DNA of 64,000 nt from Magnetococcales bacterium (GTDB taxonomy: Bacteria; Pseudomonadota; Magnetococcia; Magnetococcales; Magnetaquicoccaceae): NCBI GenBank assembly GCA_015231375.1, contig JADGBT010000008.1:49394-113393 (forward strand). Reading direction: 5' to 3'. Under the pieces are notes generated by a model that worked only from the letters and a program-made list of their open reading frames with translations, was not told the origin of the DNA and ran no database searches. Positions within the stretch are counted from its first letter, which is position 1; each line of letters starts with the position of its first letter. Shown here one piece after another: positions 25,095-33,442 of this stretch. A program made the position numbers and the translations under genes.

Positions 25095-25455
25095 GACTTC
25101 CTCCCGACATGCGCACGTGACCGTCCGCCTAAAGTCGCAATGACCGGGAACCACTTCCCGATCCCGTGAATATCCAATCCGTTTTTCCTCCGGCGTCGGA
25201 CCACCCCTGGCCCAAGACCGAACGCATTCAATCTGCTGGAAATTATGGCGTGGATCCCGTCACGGTGCAAGACCGCCTTCGGCATCGAGGCGAGCTGGAT
25301 CATCCCCTGGTGCAACACACCCGACCATCGGGCAGGTCTGCAAGGTTCTTTTTCCGTGTGGAATCGGCCATCGGATCAGATTAACGGATTTTTTCCCGGC
25401 GCGCCAGACCGACCACCCCCGAAAAACCGGGTTTTTGCTCCTTTTGATGGAAAAA
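25095..25455. other. 361-base gap upstream of mamK
   Basis: No convincing gene or consensus promoter. A short inverted repeat GGGAA/TTCCC (25146-25159) lies about 55 bases before the mamK start, and the C/T-rich block near 25420-25440 could fold into a weak hairpin after the TPR-SPOR gene. The mamK promoter should be in this stretch. Confidence 0.4.
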
Positions 25456-26829
25456 TCAACGGGCGCGCACCGGTTCGGGATGGACACCCGGCACTCTGGA
25501 GGCTTTTTCCACGACGGCGCGGGTTTCGGACTCGTCGAACGGTCCGGCCACCAGACGATAAAAATGCCGCTCTCCCACCATCACCTCTTCTTCCCGGACC
25601 GTCACACCCAGACCATTCAAGGAGCGCAGCGTGGCTTCCAGATTGCTCCGCTCCTGGAAGGAACCAAAGCGCACCTCATAGCCGTTGGCCGACGCCGGAA
25701 GCGACAGCGCGCCTTTGCCCGCCGCAGCCGGAACGGTCGCCCCTCCCGCCGGACTCTTGTTCCGGCCCGCGCCCTCGGCAACCGCCGCCGCAGAGGGAAG
25801 CGCGACCGGAGGAGTCTCGGCAACCGTCGGAGCGGATGACGGAGTGGCGGAGGAAGAGACGCCCGGCGGCTCCTTCACAGCCAAAGCTCCCGGTCCGGTG
25901 ACAGACCCGCCCGGCGGCTCCTTCACGGCCAAAGCTCCCGGTCCGGTGACAGACCCGCCCGGCGGCTCCTTCACAGCCAAAGCTCCCGATCCGGGGACAG
26001 ACCCGCCCGGCGGCTCCTTCACAGCCGGAACTCCCGGTCCGGGGGAAGAGACGGCCAGAGTCGCGGGGGGTGACGGGGTTGACCCTGCGGACACGACCGA
26101 CTCGCCCACCGGATCGGCGCGCTCCATGGCCTCGAACACCTTTCTGGCCTCGGGATCCCCTCCGGGACGAGCCACCATCTGCGCCAGCCACTCGCGCGCG
26201 TTTTTTCCGCGCACGCGCACGAATTCACGCCACGCCTCCGCCGCCTCCGCCACCCGACCGTTGCGCGCCAGAACCACGCCCCGGTTGAAATGGTTCCAGG
26301 CCTGATCCGGATCCAGACGCGCGACCCGTTGAAAATCCCCTTCGGCCTCGGCCATCCGACCCAGACCCAGCAATACCACGCCCCGATCGCGCAACGTCAT
26401 CCAGTCATCCGGGGCCAACCGCAAGGCGTGATTGAAATTGATCAACGCCTGCTCCGGCTGACCGGCGGCCAATCGCGCCAGACCCCGCAACCGCCAGATC
26501 CGGGCGGAACCCGACTCCAGACGCAACCGCTCGGAACAATCCTCCACGGCTTGCAAGGCCAATTCCCCCCGTTTTTCATGCAGCGACTGCCGGGTCAACG
26601 CCTCGCAACGCCCCTCCAGCGCGCCGAGACGCCGTTCCGGCCCCGCGTCTTTGCCCTGCAACACCCGGGTGAACGCCTCCGCCGCCCGCGCATGCTCTCC
26701 GGCGCGCGACCAGGTTCGACCCTGCTCCAAAGGATCGACTCCGCTCCCGCCCGTCGGCTCCCCGGCCCAGGCCACCCCGCACATCAAACCGGCCCCCAGC
26801 CACGCGATCCAACGCTTGCGCTCATCCAT
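25456..26829 (-). CDS. exported TPR protein with C-terminal SPOR domain
   Basis: A 457-residue protein with a signal peptide (WIAWLGAGLMCGVAWAGEP). TPR units span roughly residues 35-215 (for example ALINFNHALRLAPDDWMTL and NHFNRGVVLARNGRVAEAAEAW). A low-complexity linker holds four 16-residue AVKEPPGGSVTGPGAL-type repeats. The last 75 residues form a SPOR-like domain (YEVRFGSFQERSNLEATL, then VGERHFYRLVAGPFDES), which binds denuded peptidoglycan at division sites. The periplasm is the expected site. It overlaps the next upstream gene by eight bases and lies two genes from mamK. Confidence 0.75.
   Translation of the reverse strand: MDERKRWIAWLGAGLMCGVAWAGEPTGGSGVDPLEQGRTWSRAGEHARAAEAFTRVLQGKDAGPERRLGALEGRCEALTRQSLHEKRGELALQAVEDCSERLRLESGSARIWRLRGLARLAAGQPEQALINFNHALRLAPDDWMTLRDRGVVLLGLGRMAEAEGDFQRVARLDPDQAWNHFNRGVVLARNGRVAEAAEAWREFVRVRGKNAREWLAQMVARPGGDPEARKVFEAMERADPVGESVVSAGSTPSPPATLAVSSPGPGVPAVKEPPGGSVPGSGALAVKEPPGGSVTGPGALAVKEPPGGSVTGPGALAVKEPPGVSSSATPSSAPTVAETPPVALPSAAAVAEGAGRNKSPAGGATVPAAAGKGALSLPASANGYEVRFGSFQERSNLEATLRSLNGLGVTVREEEVMVGERHFYRLVAGPFDESETRAVVEKASRVPGVHPEPVRAR
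25864..26030. repeat. 48-bp tandem repeat in the TPR-SPOR linker
   Basis: Four copies of a 48-bp unit beginning CGGCGGCTCCTTCAC lie at exact 48-base spacing (for example 25864 and 25912). On the minus strand they encode AVKEPPGGSVTGPGAL. Outer copies have diverged. Likely variable linker length. Confidence 0.8.
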
Positions 26830-28372
26830 GGCCGTACTCCTTCATCAACAGACCATACGCGCGGTTGATCTCTTGCATCTTCTTGTGGGCCAGATCCCGC
26901 AGATCCAAACCCAGCGCGGTAACCCGGTCTGGATGATAGCGTTTCACCCGCCGCCGGAACGCGGTCTTGATGCGCGCCGCCGTGGGTTGCCCCTTGATCC
27001 CCAGAATCCGACAGGCCATCCCCACCTCGGTATCGGCGCGGATGCATCCCTCTTCCCCCTCCTCGCAATACCAGCTCTCCCGCTCCTCCAACTCGACCAT
27101 CTCCCCCCCGCCCGCTCCAGCTTCCGGCGCGCGCAACCGCTCCAGCTCCCGTTCCAGCTCCCGCGCCCGTTTCAACTGACGCTCCCCCTCCTCCACACGG
27201 GCGGCCAGACGGGCGTTTTCCGCCTCCAACTCCCGCAACCGCGTCCCGAAAACCGCGCCGCTCCCCTGATCCCCACGGGCCAGACGCTCCTCCAGACGCG
27301 CCGCCGCCTCGCGGGCCGCCAACAAACGCGCCTCCAGTTCCTGACGCGCCTCCAACGCCTGACGCAACCCCTCCCGGACACGGGCCTGCGCGGTCTCGCT
27401 CGTCTGCAAGACCAGACGCGCTCCATCCCGCTCCCGCCGCAACACCTCGCCGCTCTCCTCGCTGCGCCGCAACGACTCTTCCAACTGCGCCACCCGACTC
27501 TCCAACCGGGCCCGTCTGGCCAACTCCTCATCCAAGGCGCGCAACGCCTCGTTGTGCCCCTGCAACCGGTTGTGCAGCAGATCACGCTCCCGGGTCAACT
27601 CGGCGACCTGCGCCTGCAACCCGGCGGCCCCCCCCTGCTCCGCTCCGGATCCGGCTTCCAGCGCCGCCACCCGCTCCTGCTCCTGGGCCAGCTTGCGGGT
27701 CAGAGTCTCCTTTTCCGCCAACACCTGACGATACTCCACCCGCCATTGCTCGCTTTCCCGCCGCAACGCCAACAGGGTCGCGCTCGGCTCGATGCCGCTC
27801 CGCCCCCCCTTCTGACCCGAACCCGACTCCTCCCCAAGAAAAAACGCCATGTTCTTGTGGGTCAGATAACCGGAAGACTCCTGCACCTTCTCCCGATAGG
27901 TGGTCATCTCGTCGTTGATGCGCACCGCCGTCTCGTAATAGACCTCCCCTTCCTCCCGCACCGTGTACTCCAACCCGCAACCGTGACACCCGCGCAACCG
28001 ACCCGCTTCGCTCTCCGGCACCACCAGAGTCTCGTCACAGGCGAAACAACGGGCGCGAAAAAAACGCCGCCGCTGATCGGTCAAGCCGATCCGCTCCACG
28101 GTCCGCCGCCCCTTGACGTCGAATACCAGACACTTCCGCCCTCCCACCAGCTCGATGGCGATCACCTGACCACAAGAGGGACACTGCACCTTCCAACAGG
28201 TGACCGCCTCCGGATACTTGATGCCCAACGACTTGCCACACGCCTTGCAGGTACTCTTCACCCGCCGCATCCCCGGAGGCAACGCCGCCTCTTCCGCCCG
28301 CTTGGCGGGCGCGATGGGAGGGGTCTCCGGGGATACCGTTCGCCAGGGAATGGAAAAATTCATCTTGGGCAT
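26822..28372 (-). CDS. zinc-ribbon / coiled-coil / C-terminal J-domain protein
   Basis: A 516-residue cytoplasmic protein. Two four-Cys zinc-ribbon-like units lie near the N-terminus: C42, C45, C64, C67 and C109, C112, C129, C132. A coiled coil of about 230 residues (residues 195-430) is rich in Arg, Glu, Leu and Ala. The C-terminus is a J domain with CRILGIKGQPTAARIKTAFRRRVKRYHPDRV; the HPD motif that stimulates Hsp70 is intact. J domains are usually N-terminal, so this order is uncommon. It is the first gene of the transcript that continues into the TPR-SPOR gene. An Hsp70 co-chaperone role for an unknown client is inferred. Confidence 0.7.
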   Translation of the reverse strand: MPKMNFSIPWRTVSPETPPIAPAKRAEEAALPPGMRRVKSTCKACGKSLGIKYPEAVTCWKVQCPSCGQVIAIELVGGRKCLVFDVKGRRTVERIGLTDQRRRFFRARCFACDETLVVPESEAGRLRGCHGCGLEYTVREEGEVYYETAVRINDEMTTYREKVQESSGYLTHKNMAFFLGEESGSGQKGGRSGIEPSATLLALRRESEQWRVEYRQVLAEKETLTRKLAQEQERVAALEAGSGAEQGGAAGLQAQVAELTRERDLLHNRLQGHNEALRALDEELARRARLESRVAQLEESLRRSEESGEVLRRERDGARLVLQTSETAQARVREGLRQALEARQELEARLLAAREAAARLEERLARGDQGSGAVFGTRLRELEAENARLAARVEEGERQLKRARELERELERLRAPEAGAGGGEMVELEERESWYCEEGEEGCIRADTEVGMACRILGIKGQPTAARIKTAFRRRVKRYHPDRVTALGLDLRDLAHKKMQEINRAYGLLMKEYGHG

Positions 28373-28454
28373 CCTCTTTTTTTTGTCTTGAGATTTCTGT
28401 CAATTTTCAAACGGTGCGCGCTGCGAAAAACCGCATCGGGAGCAAGCGGATGCA

Positions 28455-28475
28455 ATTATCGTACCGTTCGATAAT
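28455..28475. promoter_or_regulatory. inverted repeat in divergent promoter region
   Basis: ATTATCG (28455-28461) and CGATAAT (28469-28475) form a perfect 7-bp inverted repeat with a 7-base spacer. It lies in the 240-base region between the divergent J-domain and response-regulator genes. It is a candidate operator; the protein that binds it is unknown. Confidence 0.4.
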
Positions 28476-28612
28476 CATTCTGATCACCCCCAACCCCCCA
28501 TTCCCCTCCACGACCACACCTCCATCGGTTTTCAACCGTTTCCAAGCAAACGAAACCGCAAAATTGGCGATCCCTCTTGGCCCAGGAGCAAAAACCGACT
28601 ATCCTACCCGCC

Positions 28613-29320
28613 ATGCATACTCCCTTGCGCATCCTGTTCATCGAAGATCACGCCGATCTGGCGGCCAACCTCGCCGACTACTTCGAAGCGAAGGGGCATG
28701 TGGTGGATGTGGCCATGGATGGCGTCACCGGTCTGCATCTGGCCCTGGTCAACCCCTACGACATCCTGGTGCTCGACCTGATGCTGCCGGGCATGGATGG
28801 CATCACCTTGTGCCGCAAGCTGCGGCAGGACAATGAAGGCGGCTCCACGCCGGTGATCATGCTCACCGCCCGCGCCACCCTGGACGACAAGGTGGCGGGA
28901 TTCGCCAGCGGAGCGGATGATTATCTGGTCAAACCCTTTGAACTCAAAGAACTCGAACTGCGCATCCTGGCTTTGACCAAACGGGCCAGTGGCCGTCTGG
29001 CGCAGCGGGTTCTCCAGGTGTCGGATCTGGAGTTCAATCTCGACACCCTGCGCGCGCGTCGGGGATCCCGCTCCCTGGAATTGCCAACCATCCCGTTGAA
29101 AATACTAGAGCTCCTCATGCTGCGCTCACCCGGCGTGGTGGCGCGTCGCGACATCGAGCAGGCGGTCTGGGGAGACTTCCCCCCGGACAGCGACGCCCTG
29201 CGGGTCCACATGCATACCCTGCGCTCCGCCATCGATCAACCCGGCCAGGGCGCGCCTCTGCTCCACACCCTGCGGGGCATCGGCTACTGTCTGGCCCTGC
29301 GCGATGCGTCAACGGCTTGA
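28613..29320 (+). CDS. OmpR-family response regulator
   Basis: A 235-residue protein from the ATG at 28613. The receiver domain has the acidic pair E11-D12, phosphoacceptor D55 (VLDLMLPG) and the conserved Lys in DDYLVKPFE. The C-terminal half is a winged helix of the OmpR/PhoB type (LPTIPLKILELLMLRSPGVV, then LRVHMHTLRSAID and LRGIGYCLAL). It overlaps the histidine kinase start by 17 bases. OmpR-type regulators bind direct repeats spaced by one helix turn. Exactly such repeats lie upstream of the sulP and tauE transcription units that follow, so those are its likely targets. Confidence 0.9.
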   Translation: MHTPLRILFIEDHADLAANLADYFEAKGHVVDVAMDGVTGLHLALVNPYDILVLDLMLPGMDGITLCRKLRQDNEGGSTPVIMLTARATLDDKVAGFASGADDYLVKPFELKELELRILALTKRASGRLAQRVLQVSDLEFNLDTLRARRGSRSLELPTIPLKILELLMLRSPGVVARRDIEQAVWGDFPPDSDALRVHMHTLRSAIDQPGQGAPLLHTLRGIGYCLALRDASTA

Positions 29321-30566
29321 TCTGCGCTCCCGCGTGGCCCTGGCCTTTGCCGCCTTCGGGGCCATGGTGGGCATCCTGATGGCCCTGTCGTTGCTGCTGG
29401 CCACCCACGACTTAGGCATGCGCCTCATCGACGAAACCCTCACCGCCGAACTCGACGACTTCTTCGCCCGCCGCGCCCGCAATCCCCACTCCCTGCCGCC
29501 CCGCACCGTCACCCTCCACGGCTACGCGCTGAACAAAGGCGCCAGCCCCGACGAACTACCCCATTATCTGGCCTCCCTCACTCCCGGACGCCACAACCTG
29601 ATCATCGGCGAACTCTCCTATCGGGTAGCCGTGACCGACCGGCAGGAAACCCGTTATTTCTTCCTCTACGACACCTCCTTGCAGCAAAAGCGCGAACAGC
29701 GTTTCCTGCTGCTGATCGCCATCAGCATTCTGGTGATCGTGATGATCTCGGCCGCCGGAGGATTCTGGCTGGTGGGACTGGTGATCGCGCCGGTCACCGA
29801 ACTGGCCAACCGGGTCAAGAACCGTCAGCCGGATGTCTGGTCCCTGCGACTGGCGGACGACTTCTCCCACGACGAAGTGTGGGAACTGGCCCATGCGTTC
29901 GATCTGCATCTGGCGCGCATCCGGGCCTTCATGGAGCGGGAACGGGCCTTCACCGCCGACCTCAGCCACGAGCTGCGCACCTCCCTGACGGTGATCCTGG
30001 GGGCCTCCGAAATCCTCCTGGAAGACGACACCCTCACCGAAAAACAAAAAAACCGCGTGGAGCGGGTGGAACGGGCCGCGCGGGACATGGCCGAAATGGG
30101 CACCGCTCTGCTGCTGATGGCCCGCGAGGAGCGCTCCCTCTCCGTAGAAGAACACGCCTGCGTGGCCGATACCGTCAACGAGGCGGTGGAAAAACACCGG
30201 TTCCTGCTGAAAAACAAACCGATCCGCGTCACCCTCGCCACCGATCCCGCCCTCACCCTCGCCGCAGATCGGGGACTGCTTTTCATCGCCGTAGCCAACC
30301 TGATCCGCAACGCCTTCGCCTATACCGAACACGGCGCCATCGAGATCACCCAGGATGCCACCTCCCTGACCATCCGCGACAGCGGACGGGGAATGGGCAC
30401 CCGACAAAACGACTCGCTGCTGCCGCGTCACCTCACCAATCACCAGGGATCCGGCATCGGCCTCACCTTGGTCAAGCGCATCTGCGACCGCTACGGCTGG
30501 TCCCTGGAACTCACCGGCCAAGAAGGCGTCGGCACCACGGCCATCATCCGGTTTTTGATCCCTTAA
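29304..30566 (+). CDS. sensor histidine kinase of two-component system
   Basis: A 420-residue membrane kinase. Two membrane segments (residues about 10-32 and 132-158) enclose a periplasmic sensor of about 100 residues. A HAMP-like linker follows. The H-box is FTADLSHELRTSLTVILG with His near residue 222. The N-box is NLIRNAFAYTEHG and the G boxes are DSGRGMG and GSGIGLTLV. It should phosphorylate the regulator encoded just upstream. The sensor resembles no ligand family I can name. Because the neighbours transport sulfur oxyanions or other anions, it may sense one of these. The stop codon lies inside the first TTAAC box of the next promoter. Confidence 0.88.
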   Translation: MRQRLDLRSRVALAFAAFGAMVGILMALSLLLATHDLGMRLIDETLTAELDDFFARRARNPHSLPPRTVTLHGYALNKGASPDELPHYLASLTPGRHNLIIGELSYRVAVTDRQETRYFFLYDTSLQQKREQRFLLLIAISILVIVMISAAGGFWLVGLVIAPVTELANRVKNRQPDVWSLRLADDFSHDEVWELAHAFDLHLARIRAFMERERAFTADLSHELRTSLTVILGASEILLEDDTLTEKQKNRVERVERAARDMAEMGTALLLMAREERSLSVEEHACVADTVNEAVEKHRFLLKNKPIRVTLATDPALTLAADRGLLFIAVANLIRNAFAYTEHGAIEITQDATSLTIRDSGRGMGTRQNDSLLPRHLTNHQGSGIGLTLVKRICDRYGWSLELTGQEGVGTTAIIRFLIP

Positions 30567-30617
30567 CTCCGCGTTAACCGCCCGTTCACCCCGGCTTAAC
30601 CCGACAGGGTTCAGACT
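30563..30617 (+). promoter_or_regulatory. four 11-bp-spaced TTAAC boxes upstream of sulP
   Basis: TTAAC occurs at 30563, 30574 and 30596, with the variant TTCAC at 30585, all at exact 11-base spacing. A -10-like CAGACT lies at 30612-30617, 16 bases from the start of the last box. The same arrangement occurs before the small membrane protein at 33168. Direct repeats of one helix turn are typical of OmpR/PhoB-family sites, and that regulator is encoded just upstream. Confidence 0.75.
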
Positions 30618-30654
30618 CTCTCCAGGATCAACACGCCCGAAGGAGATGTCTCAC

Positions 30655-32478
30655 ATGCCCACACCTGCGGTTCGCTCATCCGGACAGCTCGCGTCCATCC
30701 TCTTTCCACCCCTGCAATGGTGGCATCGGGTCACCCCGGAAACCGTCAAGGCCGACCTGATCGCCGGCATCACCGGCGCCATCGTGGTGTTGCCCCAAGG
30801 GGTGGCCTTCGCCGCCATCGCCGGCATGCCTCCGGTCTACGGCCTGTACGCCGGCATGATCCCGGCCATCGTGGCCGCCCTGTTCGGCTCTTCGTGGCAT
30901 CTGGTCTCCGGTCCCACCACCGCCGCCTCCATCGTGCTGTTCTCCCTGCTCTCCCCCCTGGCCGAACCCGGAAGCGCGGCCTACGTGCAACTGGCCTTGA
31001 CCCTGACCTTCCTGGTGGGAATGGCCCAGTTCGCCCTCGGCCTGCTGCGCCTGGGCGTGCTGGTCAACTTCATCTCCCACTCCGTGGTGATCGGCTTCAC
31101 CTCCGGCGCCGCCCTGCTGATCGCCGCCAACCAGATCCACGCCTTCTTCGGCATCCCCATCCCGCAAGGCAGCGACTTTGTGCATACCCTCTGGATCCTG
31201 ATCCGTGAAAGCGGCCAGATCAATCCGTTCATCGCCGCCGTGGGAGGCGTCACCCTGCTGTCCGGCATCCTCTGCCGCCGCTGGCTGCCCAAGGTTCCCT
31301 ACATGATCGTGGCCATGGCCGCCGGCACCCTGCTCGCCTGGATCCTGGAAACCCTTTCCGGCCCCACGACCGGCATCACCCATGTGGAGCCTCTCTCCGC
31401 CTCCCTGCCCCCCTGGTCCACCCCGGATCTCTCCTTGAACACCCTGCGCGCCCTGGCTCCGGGGGTGGTCGCCGTCACCCTGCTGGCCTTGACCGAAGCC
31501 ATCTCCATCGCCCGCGCCATGGCCTTGCGCTCTGGACAAACCCTGGATTCCGATCAGGAGTTCATCGCCCAGGGACTCTCCAATCTGTGCGGCAGTTTCT
31601 TTTCGGCCTATGTGGCCACCGGATCCTTCAACCGCAGCGGACTCAACTTCGAAGCCGGCGCCCGAACCCCCGTCGCCGCCGCCGCCTCCGGCGTGATCCT
31701 GATCGGTCTGGTCACCCTGGTGGCCCCCCTGGCCCAGCTCCTGCCCCATGCCGCCATGGCTGGCGTGCTGTTCCTGGTGGCCTGGGGTTTGATCGATCGG
31801 CACCACATCCACAAAACCCTGCACGCCAGCCGCGCGGAAAGCGTGATCCTGCTGGCCACCTTTCTGGCCACCTTGTTCGTCAATCTGGAACTGGCCATTC
31901 TTTTGGGAGTGATGCTGTCGCTGGGCATCCATCTGGCCCGCACCTCCCATCCCCGCATCGTCTTTCGGGTTCCGGACCCCGACCACCCCAGACGCCGCTT
32001 CACCTCCGCCGCCTTGCGCGGAGAACACTGCCCCCGCATCCAGGTGGCCCGGGTGGACGGCTCCTTGTTCTTCGCGGCCATCGGCCCGGTCCAAAAACAA
32101 CTCGACAGCCATACCTCACCCGACTCCCACCTGATCCTCGTGGCTTCGGGGATCAATTTCATCGATCTGTCCGGCGCCGAATTCCTGTCCCAGGAGGCCA
32201 GCAAACGCCGTCTGGCCGGAGGCAGCCTCTCTTTGGTCCGGCTCAAGGAAAACCCCCGCACCCTGCTGGAAAAAGGCGGATTCCTCCAAGAGATTGGCCG
32301 GGAACAACTGTTCGCCTCCAAACACGAGGCGATCCAGGCCATCTTCGCCCGCATGGATCCCGCCGGTTGCGCCCTGTGTAGCCACCAGCTATTCAAGGAG
32401 TGCGACACCATCCGCAACGAAAAGCCGCTCCGGCCAGCGCAGCTCGTGGCCATGCCCGCTCCCCCGTTGGCGGCCTGA
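30655..32478 (+). CDS. SulP-family anion transporter with STAS domain
   Basis: About 607 residues from the second ATG at 30655, which has AGGAG nine bases upstream; the ATG at 30646 sits directly against that site. Motifs of SulP/SLC26 carriers are visible: GVAFAAIAGMPPVYGLYAGMIPAIVAALFG split by the second helix, and NLCGSFFSAYVATGSFNRSG. There are about 12 membrane helices. A C-terminal STAS domain starts near residue 450 (RVDGSLFFAAIGPVQ, then LIDLSGAEFL-like IDLSGAEFL). The family moves sulfate, bicarbonate or other anions. The substrate is not evident, but a TauE/SafE exporter in the same block favours a sulfur anion. Confidence 0.85.
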   Translation: MPTPAVRSSGQLASILFPPLQWWHRVTPETVKADLIAGITGAIVVLPQGVAFAAIAGMPPVYGLYAGMIPAIVAALFGSSWHLVSGPTTAASIVLFSLLSPLAEPGSAAYVQLALTLTFLVGMAQFALGLLRLGVLVNFISHSVVIGFTSGAALLIAANQIHAFFGIPIPQGSDFVHTLWILIRESGQINPFIAAVGGVTLLSGILCRRWLPKVPYMIVAMAAGTLLAWILETLSGPTTGITHVEPLSASLPPWSTPDLSLNTLRALAPGVVAVTLLALTEAISIARAMALRSGQTLDSDQEFIAQGLSNLCGSFFSAYVATGSFNRSGLNFEAGARTPVAAAASGVILIGLVTLVAPLAQLLPHAAMAGVLFLVAWGLIDRHHIHKTLHASRAESVILLATFLATLFVNLELAILLGVMLSLGIHLARTSHPRIVFRVPDPDHPRRRFTSAALRGEHCPRIQVARVDGSLFFAAIGPVQKQLDSHTSPDSHLILVASGINFIDLSGAEFLSQEASKRRLAGGSLSLVRLKENPRTLLEKGGFLQEIGREQLFASKHEAIQAIFARMDPAGCALCSHQLFKECDTIRNEKPLRPAQLVAMPAPPLAA

Positions 32479-32482
32479 AACC

Positions 32483-33034
32483 ATGAATACGCGTCACCAC
32501 TACCGGGTCATCGCCATCGTCGATCCCCTGCCCGCCGGAGAGAACACCGCCCGACAGGTGATGACCCTCCTGAACGGCTCCCGGGTGCGGGATCTGCTCT
32601 GGGTCACGTTGATGGGCGACATCGGCCTGGGATCCGAAAGCTGTCATGTGCCCTTCCTGACCCCGGCCCAATGGCAACAACAGACTCAAGAAGCCCTCGA
32701 ACAGCGCTTCAAGCCACTGGCCCAGAGCCTGGACATGCCCCGCTGGGAATTCAAGCTGCTCGCCGGACCGGCCAACCGCGCCTTGTCCGAACTCTCCGCC
32801 TCCTGGGGCGCGGATCTGATCCTGACGCCTCAGACCGAGGTGAAACGGATCACCGGACGCGATGCCCCGGCCTGGCTCTGTCCTCCTCACCCCCTGACCG
32901 GTGCCGTGCATCCTCTGCCCGCGCCACCCTCCCGGCTGGCGACCCTGCTGAAACCGTGTCGGGACTCGCTTTTCAGGCTCTGGCCGAACGTTCACACCCC
33001 CAAACCCAAAAACAGGCCCATGAAAACAGGATGA
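32483..33034 (+). CDS. UspA-like protein 1
   Basis: A 183-residue protein that starts four bases after the sulP stop. The N-terminal strand YRVIAIVDPLPAGENTARQV and the segment LSELSASWGADLILTPQT resemble universal stress protein folds, although the ATP-binding G-rich loop is not clear. The C-terminal 50 residues are Pro/Lys-rich. SulP genes are often followed by Usp-domain proteins that may modulate transport. A similar gene follows tauE below, and the two may have arisen by duplication. Confidence 0.55.
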   Translation: MNTRHHYRVIAIVDPLPAGENTARQVMTLLNGSRVRDLLWVTLMGDIGLGSESCHVPFLTPAQWQQQTQEALEQRFKPLAQSLDMPRWEFKLLAGPANRALSELSASWGADLILTPQTEVKRITGRDAPAWLCPPHPLTGAVHPLPAPPSRLATLLKPCRDSLFRLWPNVHTPKPKNRPMKTG

Positions 33035-33060
33035 TGGAATTTTTTGGCATTCCTGTTCGC

Positions 33061-33115
33061 TTAACGCCTTTTTAACGCTCCATTAACCTCGGCTTAACGT
33101 TCGATTTGCCATAGT
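33061..33115 (+). promoter_or_regulatory. four 11-bp-spaced TTAAC boxes upstream of the tauE operon
   Basis: Perfect TTAAC at 33061, 33072, 33083 and 33094, each exactly 11 bases apart. A -10-like CATAGT lies at 33110-33115, again 16 bases from the start of the last box. This matches the site before sulP in spacing and layout and suggests one regulator for both units. Confidence 0.8.
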
Positions 33116-33167
33116 TTGCCACCAACGGCAAAAAAACCTCCAAACCTGGCGCAATCGGGAGACAATC

Positions 33168-33401
33168 ATGGCATCGGCACCACCGGATACCCGTTCTTAT
33201 GGCAAGCTCCTGCTCTGGGGAGGCGCGTCGGTGATCCTGTACGCCCTGCTCCTGATCTTCGAGCAATCGATTCTGGCCTGGTCGTCTCGTGGCGGATGGT
33301 TCTTCATTCTGCCCGTGATGATCGCCTTCACGTTTTCCCTGGTGCATGGCCGCTTCACCGGCGAGTTCTGGGAAAGCCTGGGGATTCGCGCCAAGAACTG
33401 A
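33168..33401 (+). CDS. small two-helix membrane protein
   Basis: A 77-residue protein with two membrane segments (LLLWGGASVILYALLLIF and GGWFFILPVMIAFTFSLVHG) and a short C-terminal tail (FWESLGIRAKN). It begins about 50 bases after the predicted start of transcription and is the first gene of the tauE unit. It ends 41 bases before tauE. Small membrane proteins like this often act as accessory subunits for the transporter beside them. No family name is known to me. Confidence 0.65.
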   Translation: MASAPPDTRSYGKLLLWGGASVILYALLLIFEQSILAWSSRGGWFFILPVMIAFTFSLVHGRFTGEFWESLGIRAKN

Positions 33402-33442
33402 AACCATCCGGTTTCAATACCAAGCAAAAGGGAACGTGCCTC

